64,000 bases of DNA from an uncultured Rikenellaceae bacterium (lineage in GTDB: Bacteria > Bacteroidota > Bacteroidia > Bacteroidales > Rikenellaceae): contig CAMLTW010000006.1 in NCBI GenBank assembly GCA_946486375.1, forward strand, positions 1-64,000. Direction: 5' to 3'. Made by a program: the position numbers and the translations under genes. This document shows positions 51,186 through 58,838 of the stretch, in pieces. Each line of letters opens with the position of its first letter. Position 1 is the stretch's first letter. The notes under the pieces were generated by a model, which saw only the letters and a list, made by a program, of their open reading frames with translations, was not told the origin of the DNA and did not search any database.

Positions 51186-52499
51186 ATGAAAACAAAATCG
51201 TATTTTATGGGGATGGCGGCTCTTTTGCTGGCCGTTCCTTCCCCGGCGCAGAAGCTCATTCCGGCGGGAGAGGGGTGGGCCGGCAATTCGGTCAACGTGA
51301 CGGTTTTCCGCAAGAATTCCCTGGTTACGCACGGCAACCTGCAGTTCATCGCCTACTACGATGCGGACGGTTACGTCGTTCTCGGTAAAAGAAAGCGGAA
51401 GACGGACAAGTGGACGCTGCGCCGAACCCGGTACCGGGGCAATGTCCGGGATGCCCACAACACCATCAGCATCATGGCGGACGGGGAAGGTTACCTGCAC
51501 ATGGCGTGGAATCACCATAACCGCCCCCTCCAGTATGTCCGGAGCACGGCGCCGCTGTCGCTCGAACTCGGAGAACCGGAAACCATGACGGGCCAGAATG
51601 AAATGCGCGTGACTTATCCGGAATTTTACCGGATGCCCGACGGGGGGCTTTTGTTCCTTTACCGGGACGGACAGTCGGGACAGGGGAACCTCGTGCTGAA
51701 CCGTTACGATTTGAAGAGTCGGAAGTGGATCCGGCTGCACGACAACCTCATCGACGGGGAAGGGGAACGAAATGCGTACAGTCAGACCTGCGTGGACGAA
51801 AAAGGGGTGATCCACGTGTCCTGGGTTTGGCGGGAAGCGGGGGATGTGGCTTCCAACCACGATCTGTGTTACGCCTGTTCTCCGGATGGCGGCGTGACGT
51901 GGCAGAAGAGCGACGGGGAAAAATACACCCTGCCCATCCGGGCGGCATCGGCGGAATACGTTTGCCGGATTCCTCAGAACAGCGAACTGATCAATCAGAC
52001 TTCGATGACCGCCGACGACCTCGGACGTCCCTATATCGCTTCCTATTGGCGGGAGGCAGGCTCCGAAGTGCCCCAGTATCATGTGGTTTATTACGACGGA
52101 AAGGTGTGGCATGACCGAAACACGGGTTTCCGCTCGGTTCCTTTCACGCTTCGGGGCGGCGGTACCAAACGGATCCCGATTTCCCGCCCGCAGGTGGTGA
52201 CGAAGACGCGGGGGACACGAACGTCGGTGTACCTGATTTTCCGGGATGCGGAACGGAACGACCGGATTTCCGTTGCCGTAAATCCGGATATCGGCAGGAA
52301 TGAGTGGAACGTCGTCGATCTGACCTCGTTCGGGGTCGGTTCCTGGGAACCGTCCTACGATACCGAATTGTGGAAGAATGAAGGAAGGCTTCATCTCTTT
52401 GTCCAGCGGGCCACGCAGGTGGACGGAGAAGGGGTGGCGCAGGTTCCGCCGGAAAGAGTGCAGGTGTTGGAAGTGAAACTGGAACAGACCGCCAGATAG
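51186..52499 (+). CDS. BNR_4 seven-bladed beta-propeller: L-rhamnose-alpha-1,4-glucuronate lyase (PL42/PL25-like) or GH145 rhamnosidase
   Basis: A 437-residue exported protein (signal peptide to about 21). The BNR_4 repeats include HGNLQFIAYYDADGYVVLGKR, YLHMAWNHHNRPLQYVRS, YSQTCVDEKGVIHVSWVWRE and PYIASYWREAGS. BNR_4 propellers in Bacteroidetes include ulvan lyases (PL24/PL25), rhamnose-glucuronate lyases (PL42) and GH145 alpha-L-rhamnosidases that act on rhamnose-capped glucuronate in arabinogalactan. A His at residue 49 lies close to the position of the single catalytic His reported for GH145 (His48 in BT3686). The HH pair near residue 104 resembles the lyase centre. The sequence does not decide between them. 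It probably shares a transcript with GH105. Confidence 0.75.
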   Translation: MKTKSYFMGMAALLLAVPSPAQKLIPAGEGWAGNSVNVTVFRKNSLVTHGNLQFIAYYDADGYVVLGKRKRKTDKWTLRRTRYRGNVRDAHNTISIMADGEGYLHMAWNHHNRPLQYVRSTAPLSLELGEPETMTGQNEMRVTYPEFYRMPDGGLLFLYRDGQSGQGNLVLNRYDLKSRKWIRLHDNLIDGEGERNAYSQTCVDEKGVIHVSWVWREAGDVASNHDLCYACSPDGGVTWQKSDGEKYTLPIRAASAEYVCRIPQNSELINQTSMTADDLGRPYIASYWREAGSEVPQYHVVYYDGKVWHDRNTGFRSVPFTLRGGGTKRIPISRPQVVTKTRGTRTSVYLIFRDAERNDRISVAVNPDIGRNEWNVVDLTSFGVGSWEPSYDTELWKNEGRLHLFVQRATQVDGEGVAQVPPERVQVLEVKLEQTAR

Positions 52500-52788
52500 A
52501 TTTACGATTGCGGCGACGGTTTGCGCCGACGCAGCCGTGACGCTCAAAAGCGCAGCCCGGACGAGAATTCTTTTTTTCATGGTTTATCGGTGTTTTAACG
52601 GAAAGAAGATTAGATGACCGCATCGCTATGCTCCTTGCCGCGCTGCAGAGAGACGGAGCCTGGTCGTTCCGAGAACGGTCTAAGCCCGGATGCGTTCCCG
52701 CCATCCCGGGGAGAGACGAAAGACCCTATATGAGGATATTTCAGTAAAAAATGCGGGAAACCGGAGCTGTCCAGTTTCCCGTATCGGT

Positions 52789-54702
52789 TTATTCCTGCGT
52801 TTTGCGCGGGAGCCAGGTGCAGATCCGGGAGCCTTCCCACCCGTCTACCGAGGAGTAGTCGCACATGCGTATCGGTCCGTCTTCGGTCGGAACGAACCAC
52901 TCCATCCGGGTCGTTTCCAGCAGCGGTTTCACCCGCTCGATTTTGACGAATCCTCCGCTGTCCGCCGTGACCTGAACCGGCCGGGCATAGTCGGGATCGG
53001 CGTTCTCGTCCCGGGCCAACACGATCGGGCCGCAGACCACCGCCTGAAAATCGTCTCCCGCCCGGTTGCTGCCTTTCGGCGCATCCACCAGCCGGCACCG
53101 CATGTCGAAAACGAGTTCGACCCGGTCGCCTTTTTCCCATTTCCGGGAAATGTCCCGGTAGGTTCCCGCCGTCACGTCGGTCAGTTTTTCGCCGTTCACC
53201 CGAAGTTCCGTGTTTTCGCTCCAGGCCGGGATGCGGAGTTTCAGGGTGAACCGTTCGGGTCGTTCGGGATCGACTTCGATGGCGACTTTTTCGGAAAGGG
53301 GAAAATCCGTGATGATCCGCAGTCTGAGGGTTTTTTCCCGTGGCGTGGTCATCGTGACGTTCGCTGCGTTGTACAGGTTGACCACAGGCCCTTCGCCATG
53401 CTCCATCACGGCGACATAGGGAATGTACGCCAGTCCCATCGGGCCGTTGAGGTTGCAGCAGGTGACGTTCAGGTCGCCGAAAGACGTTCCCCAACCGCGG
53501 GTATTCACTTTTTGTCCGTTCAGGAGATTCACGTAGCTGAATCCATCCCCGGTGGGTTTCATGGCTCCCAGAAGACCGTTGTAGATGTATTTTTCGATGT
53601 CGTCCACCGTGGACGGCTTTCCCGTGAGGCGCAGTATCTGGCTGCAAAGCTTGAGCCACGTCACCCCCACGCATGTTTCCATCATTCGGGTGATGTCCGG
53701 GTTGGTCTGTTCGTAAGCCGTGTGATCCCAGGCTTCGCCCATGACGGCCGGATGATAGGGCTGGTCTCCTCCTCCGTTGCCGATAAGCGTGATTTCTTTC
53801 GTCCGGATGTTCTCGTACAGGTTCAGCAACGTCTGTTTCCACCGCTCGTCTCCGGTGCAGCGGTAATACTCCGTCAGTCCCTCGAACAGGGACATCATTT
53901 CGTACGCCTTGGGGTAGGGGCCTCCCATTTCGTGAGGCTCCACGTTGTCGTAAGCCTGCTGAAAGATGTCGTATCCCTTCGAACCGCCCGATCTTACGAT
54001 GTAGGCCGCGAAATCGAGGAACCGTTGTTCTCCGGTTCGCTTATAGAGTTTCATGAAGGGTTCCAGCAGGGTGGAAGATTCGATGCGGTTGGGACTCCAG
54101 CCCAGATCGGTGATGGGCGTCTTGGGTGCGTCTCCGATCTGCGAGATGATGCAGTCGGCCTGACGGATCATCGAAGCCAGCACCTGCGGGTCGGCATCCA
54201 CCCGGTCGTAGTATTCCTGCAGGCCGAGCAGTACGTATTTCCGTTCCCACAAGTCTCCTCCGGGGCCGTCCGGCTGCCGGTCTTCCGGTACGCAGCTGAT
54301 GCTTCCGTTGCTCCGTTCCGTGGTCAGCAGGTCTTTCACCGTGGCTTCCAGCAGCCTTTTGAGTTCCGGATCGCCGGTGTAACGGTAGAACATGCAGCCC
54401 GAACGAACGCTTTTTCCCCACATTTCCCCGAGCGCGAATTTCCGGCGTCCGTTTCTGAAGAAATCGACGAATTTCGCGTACGGAACGACTCCCTTGTTCC
54501 AGTGTTCGATGGAGTTTTGAATGTCGTTTTCCAGATACCCGGTCAACCGGACCGCTCCGGGGGGCAACGGCGCGATTTCGTCCGCGACCTTTTGAACCTT
54601 TTCGGAACAGGCGCCCGAAAAAATGCAGCACGCCAGCAGGAAAGCCGGTACGGCTGCGACAGGATTCCGTTTCCTGCGGAACAGAGCAAAGTAATGTCTC
54701 AT
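52789..54702 (-). CDS. GH127-family beta-L-arabinofuranosidase-like lipoprotein
   Basis: A 637-residue lipoprotein (lipid cysteine about 32, FSGACSEK). It has an (alpha/alpha)6-barrel and C-terminal beta-sandwiches. The Zn-thiolate site of the GH127/GH146 clan is visible as MMETC (Glu and Cys) and the adjacent cysteines of VTCCNLNGP, where the second Cys region supplies the nucleophile. GH127 enzymes release beta-L-arabinofuranose from plant glycans. The ATG at 54702 is chosen for the signal sequence that follows. It is at the edge of the PUL, and its promoter has the weakest of the five candidate operator copies. Confidence 0.87.
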   Translation of the reverse strand: MRHYFALFRRKRNPVAAVPAFLLACCIFSGACSEKVQKVADEIAPLPPGAVRLTGYLENDIQNSIEHWNKGVVPYAKFVDFFRNGRRKFALGEMWGKSVRSGCMFYRYTGDPELKRLLEATVKDLLTTERSNGSISCVPEDRQPDGPGGDLWERKYVLLGLQEYYDRVDADPQVLASMIRQADCIISQIGDAPKTPITDLGWSPNRIESSTLLEPFMKLYKRTGEQRFLDFAAYIVRSGGSKGYDIFQQAYDNVEPHEMGGPYPKAYEMMSLFEGLTEYYRCTGDERWKQTLLNLYENIRTKEITLIGNGGGDQPYHPAVMGEAWDHTAYEQTNPDITRMMETCVGVTWLKLCSQILRLTGKPSTVDDIEKYIYNGLLGAMKPTGDGFSYVNLLNGQKVNTRGWGTSFGDLNVTCCNLNGPMGLAYIPYVAVMEHGEGPVVNLYNAANVTMTTPREKTLRLRIITDFPLSEKVAIEVDPERPERFTLKLRIPAWSENTELRVNGEKLTDVTAGTYRDISRKWEKGDRVELVFDMRCRLVDAPKGSNRAGDDFQAVVCGPIVLARDENADPDYARPVQVTADSGGFVKIERVKPLLETTRMEWFVPTEDGPIRMCDYSSVDGWEGSRICTWLPRKTQE

Positions 54703-54741
54703 GATGAAAGAATTTAGAAGATTGGATGTGTGCTTTTTTAC

Positions 54742-54749
54742 AAAAATAG
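54742..54749 (-). promoter_or_regulatory. -7 box for GH127
   Basis: Reverse-strand TATTTTTG matches TAnnTTTG. The leader is about 33 nt. Confidence 0.6.
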
Positions 54750-54769
54750 CCCGCTCGCCGGAGGACATT

Positions 54770-54793
54770 CGTTCAAAATGTACCCGGTTTTCG
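54770..54793 (-). promoter_or_regulatory. candidate HTCS operator, GH127 promoter (weak copy)
   Basis: The reverse strand reads GAAAACCGGGTACATTTTGA from 54793. It agrees with the susC copy at about 13 of 23 positions, including GAAA and GGTAC. The core starts 39 bp upstream of the -7 box, as at the lyase promoter. Confidence 0.4.
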
Positions 54794-55013
54794 GTACAGG
54801 CGGTTAAAAGGGTATGGTTCGGGGGAACAGGCGGAACAGCTTTTTTATCCGTCTGCGCTTTTCTGCCGGGGAAATCTCCGTCTTTTCGGAAAGGCCTTTT
54901 GCAAGAGAAAGTGCATTCCGGGGAACGAAACCGCTGCCGGAAAAAAGATGATCTTTTTTCGGAAAACGGTTCGCAGAGGAAGGAAAAACAGGGAAATGAA
55001 GAAGATAAATGTT

Positions 55014-55021
55014 TATATTTG
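55014..55021 (+). promoter_or_regulatory. -7 box for the lipoprotein gene at 55052
   Basis: TATATTTG matches TAnnTTTG, with a leader of about 25 nt. Confidence 0.6.
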
Positions 55022-55051
55022 TGAGAGACGGAACCTACTAAAAATAAGGCT

Positions 55052-55681
55052 ATGAAACGCATGAATTTATTCAGGTTGTTTTTTGCGGGGGCGGGAGCGC
55101 TTGCGCTGGTCGCCTGCCGCAGCGACGGGAAGGAGGAAATTCCTGCGGAAAAACGGTACGAACTGATTTCGATAGGCTGGACGCTCGAAGAAGGAGACGG
55201 GCAGGAAACCGTCGAAAGGCCGATGCCGGAAACGATTTATCAAAATGGGGGACGTGCGGCGATGCCGCTTTCCATCGATCCGATGAACGGCGTGCGTGAA
55301 ACTTCGAATTTTCTTTACAACCCGGAGGCGGATGCTTTGATCGGTGCTCTGGAGGAAGAAACAATCGTCTTCGTTCCTTCGTGGGTGGAAGGTCTTTCTT
55401 CTGCCGAATACCGTTATATGGCTTCCGGCGTGGAAGCTCCTTTCCGGTTGCAGACGGCTTATGTCGCGCCGACCCGGGAAGCGAGGCGCAATATCGATCT
55501 GGAGCCGGGTCTGGAACTGCGTTACAACGTGACCGTTCGCATGAAGCGGATCAAAGCCACTTACTGCGCCCGTTTTCGGGAAAAGACCGGCTCCGGAGAA
55601 ATCCGGGAAGTGAAAGGGAAATGGGAAGGCGAACTTTATTCCGACGTGTCCGACCGGATCGATATCCTGGAGTTGGAATAG
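55052..55681 (+). CDS. lipoprotein of unknown function
   Basis: A 209-residue lipoprotein (lipid cysteine 22, ALALVACRSDGKEE, an acidic/basic follow-on seen in surface lipoproteins). The body is predominantly beta (ELISIGWTLEEG, NVTVRMKRIKATYCARFREK), with no catalytic motif. Its pattern resembles small fimbria- or DUF5119-type lipoproteins, but I do not recognise the family with confidence. It has its own promoter without the PUL operator, and no co-oriented partner. Confidence 0.65.
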   Translation: MKRMNLFRLFFAGAGALALVACRSDGKEEIPAEKRYELISIGWTLEEGDGQETVERPMPETIYQNGGRAAMPLSIDPMNGVRETSNFLYNPEADALIGALEEETIVFVPSWVEGLSSAEYRYMASGVEAPFRLQTAYVAPTREARRNIDLEPGLELRYNVTVRMKRIKATYCARFREKTGSGEIREVKGKWEGELYSDVSDRIDILELE

Positions 55682-55985
55682 GAATGGTTGGTGCAAGAGG
55701 GCACGGCTGTTATCGACCGGGTCGGAAACCGGGTCTGAAGCGAAGCATGGATCGGAGGGGAGGCGAAATTGTGCCTGTAGGAGTCGTCCGGCCGTCGGTA
55801 GCGTTTATTCAAATACGAGGGGGTAGAGGTCATATTTTTGCACTTTATTTGCACTTTTTTCAGCTAAAATATACCGAAACAACCCCGAGTGAGACGAATA
55901 ACCGGATGAAATTGATCGGGAAATAGAGAGATGTAGACAAGAAAAAAGTTGCTAAATCAATGATTTAGCAACTTTTGTGATTTCG
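55682..55985. other. intergenic region with a lone promoter box and a hairpin
   Basis: 304 bases with no protein gene recognised. A plus -7 box (TATTTTTG, 55833-55840) followed about 100 bases later by the hairpin at 55943-55976 could bound a transcript of roughly 130 nt. AT content rises here compared with the flanks. Confidence 0.4.
55943..55976. terminator. terminator downstream of tRNA-Val
   Basis: AAAAGTTGCTAAAT pairs with ATTTAGCAACTTTT around CAATG. On the minus strand it lies 10 bases past the tRNA 3' end and is followed by a run of T. Confidence 0.8.
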
Positions 55986-56060
55986 TGGGAGCTGAGGGAT
56001 TCGAACCCCCGACCCTCTGCTTGTAAGGCAGACGCTCTGAACCAGCTGAGCTAAGCTCCC
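55986..56060 (-). tRNA. tRNA-Val (anticodon TAC)
   Basis: The reverse strand folds as a tRNA with acceptor GGGAGCT paired with AGCTCCC, T-arm GGGGTTCGAATCCC and anticodon TAC at plus-strand 56023-56025, reading GUA codons. The CCA end is not encoded. A -7 box at 56159-56166 precedes it. Confidence 0.95.
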
Positions 56061-56158
56061 AAAATGTCAATCGTCCGCTTCCCCTCTCTTTCCGCTACCC
56101 TTCCTCCTTCACTCTCCTTCCCCCCTCGTCTGCGGCCTCCTTGTTTCTTTCGACGGTG

Positions 56159-56166
56159 CAAATATA
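56159..56166 (-). promoter_or_regulatory. -7 box for tRNA-Val
   Basis: Reverse-strand TATATTTG matches TAnnTTTG. Confidence 0.6.
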
Positions 56167-56229
56167 GCGCAAGAATCCATATCTCCAAAATTATTTTCGG
56201 ATTTTTTTGTGGAAAAAATCGGATGACGG

Positions 56230-56694
56230 CTATAACTCTTTTATCTTCTTTCGGATAACGGGGTGGACGAAATCGCCTAAAATTTCCTTCAGCGGAATCA
56301 GAACGAACTCCCGACTGCAAATCAGGGGGTGCGGAACCATCAGCTTTTCCGATTCGAGGATCAGGTCGTCGTAGAAAAGGATGTCGATGTCCATCGTCCG
56401 GGAAGCGTAGTGTTTTTCTCCGGCGGGAACCGGACCGTCCGGACGAATCCTGCCCAGCGCGGTTTCGATTTCCTGGATTGCGGCCAGCAGCTTCAACGGG
56501 GCAAGCGTCGTTTCGCATACCAGCACCTGGTTCAGAAAGGTGTCGGGGCTTTCGAAGCCCCACGGTTCCGATTCATAAACCGCGGATTGCAGGAGTACGG
56601 GGCCGACATGCAGGGCGATTCGCCGCCGGGCCTCTTTCAGGTTGTGCCGTTTGTCGCCGAGGTTGCATCCGGTCAGCAGGACTGCCTTCGCCAT
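56230..56694 (-). CDS. folK: 2-amino-4-hydroxy-6-hydroxymethyldihydropteridine pyrophosphokinase
   Basis: A 154-residue HPPK. Conserved positions seen are GCNLGDKRHNL near the start, SAVYESEPWGF, FLNQVLVCETTLAPLKLL, the ATP- and Mg-binding SRTMDIDILFYDD and the PHPLICSREFVLIPL segment. It transfers pyrophosphate from ATP to the pterin alcohol in folate synthesis in the cytoplasm. The length is standard. It follows the DUF4290 gene by 9 bases. Confidence 0.95.
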   Translation of the reverse strand: MAKAVLLTGCNLGDKRHNLKEARRRIALHVGPVLLQSAVYESEPWGFESPDTFLNQVLVCETTLAPLKLLAAIQEIETALGRIRPDGPVPAGEKHYASRTMDIDILFYDDLILESEKLMVPHPLICSREFVLIPLKEILGDFVHPVIRKKIKEL

Positions 56695-56703
56695 AGAGAA
56701 ATG

Positions 56704-57384
56704 CTACCGGTTTTTGTTTTTGACGTACTGCATTTTCCGCGGGGCGTTGTTGTTTCCGTTTTTCGGATAGCCGTTTTTGGCCCCTTTCCCGTTCTTGTTG
56801 TTTTTCAGACGGGGCGCAGCCGTCTGGGGCCGGAAATCGGCCTTGGTGCCGTCCAGCATGTCGTCGCTGATCTCGATCCGGTTGTCGGACATGGCCCGGA
56901 TGTCGTTGATGATGATTTCGTTGTTGGGATGCTCCTGATTGTATTCGTAGGATTTGTTGCGCATGTAGCGGGCGATGTTCTCCACGATGGCGAGCCGTTC
57001 CTCTTCGTCCTCCACATCCCTCAGGACGCGGAGCATGTTTTCGATGTTCTTGCCGTAATGTTTGCGGGCGATGCGGTTGGTCGGGTAGGAAATCTTGTCC
57101 GGATGGGGGGTGATGGAAGTGGGCGAGGGCTTGGGGTAGGGCGAATCCACGTCGAGCTGAAAGTCCGAAATGATGAACAGGTGATCCCAGAGCTTGTGTT
57201 TCAGATCGTCCGTGTCCCGCAGCGTGGTGTTGATGTTTCCCATGACGTCGATCACCACCCGGGCCTGTTGGTTCCGAAGGTCGCGGTCTTCGATCGACAT
57301 CAGATATTCGACCATTTTCAGGATGTTTCTTCCGTATTCCGGAAGGTTCAATTTCTTGCGTTCGAAGTTATAATTTTTGTTCAT
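56704..57384 (-). CDS. DUF4290-domain protein
   Basis: A 226-residue soluble protein. The first 170 residues match DUF4290 (LNLPEYGRNILKMVEYLMSIEDRDLRN, HKLWDHLFIISDFQLDVDSPYP, KHYGKNIENMLR), a helical domain conserved across Bacteroidetes with no assigned role. The tail is Asn/Lys/Gly-rich and basic, suggesting nucleic-acid contact. It is upstream of folK in an operon. The nearest minus-strand -7 box is at 57568-57575, giving a leader of about 180 nt. Confidence 0.88.
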   Translation of the reverse strand: MNKNYNFERKKLNLPEYGRNILKMVEYLMSIEDRDLRNQQARVVIDVMGNINTTLRDTDDLKHKLWDHLFIISDFQLDVDSPYPKPSPTSITPHPDKISYPTNRIARKHYGKNIENMLRVLRDVEDEEERLAIVENIARYMRNKSYEYNQEHPNNEIIINDIRAMSDNRIEISDDMLDGTKADFRPQTAAPRLKNNKNGKGAKNGYPKNGNNNAPRKMQYVKNKNR

Positions 57385-57557
57385 CGTATGATTTGAAAAG
57401 TTCCGGCGGGCCGACGGCTGTCGGAAATGCGGTTCGTTCCGAAGCGATGCAAAGCGACGAAGTGCCTGAAATCAACCGCCTAATACGGATTGAAATTGTG
57501 CGACCGGTGCCGGATGGTGAATGATCGGTCAAAAGCGGGGATATTCCCCCGGAATTT

Positions 57558-57565
57558 TAACTTTG
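57558..57565 (+). promoter_or_regulatory. -7 box for the NtrC-like gene and hydF
   Basis: TAACTTTG matches TAnnTTTG. It is divergent from a minus-strand box three bases away (57568-57575). Confidence 0.6.
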
Positions 57566-57567
57566 TG

Positions 57568-57575
57568 CAAATATA
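57568..57575 (-). promoter_or_regulatory. possible -7 box for DUF4290-folK
   Basis: Reverse-strand TATATTTG matches TAnnTTTG. The distance to the gene is long, so this is a weaker call. Confidence 0.4.
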
Positions 57576-57629
57576 TACAATTATTTATAACGAATATTAT
57601 TTATCCAATATTTTATCCTCTTTTTTGTT

Positions 57630-58838
57630 ATGGCAAAGATATTAGTGATCGATGATGAACGCAGCGTCCGCAACACCCTCAAGAATATGCTGGAGTACGA
57701 AGGTTATCAGGTCGATGTGGCTCAGAGCGTACAGGAGGGGATCGCCAAGAGCCGGGACGGAGACTTCGATTTCGTGCTGTGCGACGCCAAGTATTCCCAG
57801 GGGGAAGGGGCCGACATCATCGACGTGATTCATCAGGAAAAGCCCGGTGTGCAGATTCTGGTGACCTCTCACGATCGGGATATCCGCCAGGCGATCGATT
57901 GCATCAAGCGGGGAGCGGTGGACTTTTTGGAAAAGCCGATCAACCTGAACAAACTGCTCGTCGCCATCAAGGAGGGGATGGACAAAAGCCTTGCCACAAA
58001 CGAACTGCCTGCCGGAGGAAGTGCCGGGGGAACGTCCCGGCCCGCTGCCCGGCGCACGGCGCGGCGGCATTCGGTGCGGGTGGAAGAAATCACGGGGGAC
58101 TCTCCGAAGATCCGGCGGGTGAAGGATTTGATCGACAAGGTGGCCCCTTCGGAAGCCCGGGTGCTGATTACGGGGGCCAACGGAACGGGAAAGGAGCTGG
58201 TCGCCCGGTGGCTGCACGAGAAAAGTCCCCGCAGCACCGGCCCTTTCGTAGAGGTGAATTGTGCGGCGATCCCTTCCGAGCTGATCGAAAGCGAACTGTT
58301 CGGGCACGAGAAGGGAGCTTTTACGTCGGCTATCCGGCAGCGGAAGGGAAAATTCGAGCAGGCGGACGGGGGAACGCTGTTTCTGGACGAAATCGGGGAC
58401 ATGAGCCTTTCCGCACAGGCCAAGGTGCTTCGGGTGCTGCAGGAAAACCGGCTCAGCCGGGTGGGCAGCGACAAGGACATCGAAGTGAACGTGCGGGTGG
58501 TCGCCGCCACGAACAAGAACCTTTGCGAGGAAATCGAGAAAAGGAATTTTCGGGAAGACCTCTACCACCGGTTGAGCGTGATCGTGATCCGGGTGCCTGC
58601 GTTGGCCGAGCGACCGGAAGACATTCCGGTGCTGGTGGATACGTTCATCGGACAGATTTCCGAGGAATACCGCATCCCCCGGAAGAAGATCGAACCCGAT
58701 GCGGTGGCCGAGCTTCAGAAGATGAGCTGGACGGGAAACATCCGGCAACTGAGAAATGTGGTCGAGCGCCTGATTATTTTGAGCGAAAATAGCATAACTT
58801 TGGACGACGTTAAAAAATATGCGTCCGGAGTCGAATGA
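57630..58838 (+). CDS. NtrC-type response regulator lacking the DNA-binding domain
   Basis: 402 residues. A receiver domain (1-120; acidic pocket IDDE, phospho-acceptor D52 in LCDAKY, Lys in LEKPI) is joined by an Ala/Arg-rich linker to a sigma-54 AAA+ domain: Walker A TGANGTGKE, Walker B GGTLFLDEIGDM. The sigma-54-contact loop reads GAFTSA (229-234) instead of GAFTGA, as in many Bacteroidetes members. The protein stops right after the lid (NIRQLRNVVERL... YASGVE), so no Fis-type HTH is present. It may activate from solution or be recruited by a partner. Its last codon overlaps the hydF start (ATGA). Confidence 0.88.
   Translation: MAKILVIDDERSVRNTLKNMLEYEGYQVDVAQSVQEGIAKSRDGDFDFVLCDAKYSQGEGADIIDVIHQEKPGVQILVTSHDRDIRQAIDCIKRGAVDFLEKPINLNKLLVAIKEGMDKSLATNELPAGGSAGGTSRPAARRTARRHSVRVEEITGDSPKIRRVKDLIDKVAPSEARVLITGANGTGKELVARWLHEKSPRSTGPFVEVNCAAIPSELIESELFGHEKGAFTSAIRQRKGKFEQADGGTLFLDEIGDMSLSAQAKVLRVLQENRLSRVGSDKDIEVNVRVVAATNKNLCEEIEKRNFREDLYHRLSVIVIRVPALAERPEDIPVLVDTFIGQISEEYRIPRKKIEPDAVAELQKMSWTGNIRQLRNVVERLIILSENSITLDDVKKYASGVE

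Larger units (their letters stand above)
54703..55051. other. divergent intergenic region between GH127 and the lipoprotein gene
   Basis: 349 bases with no gene. The minus -7 box at 54742-54749 with a candidate operator serves GH127. A plus -7 box at 55014-55021 serves the lipoprotein and has no operator match 40 bp upstream, so the PUL regulon probably ends here. Confidence 0.55.

Noticed and set aside
55800..56060. An integration site or island edge next to tRNA-Val
   Set aside because: AT content rises, but no integrase, no repeat of the tRNA 3' end and no change in gene type was found.
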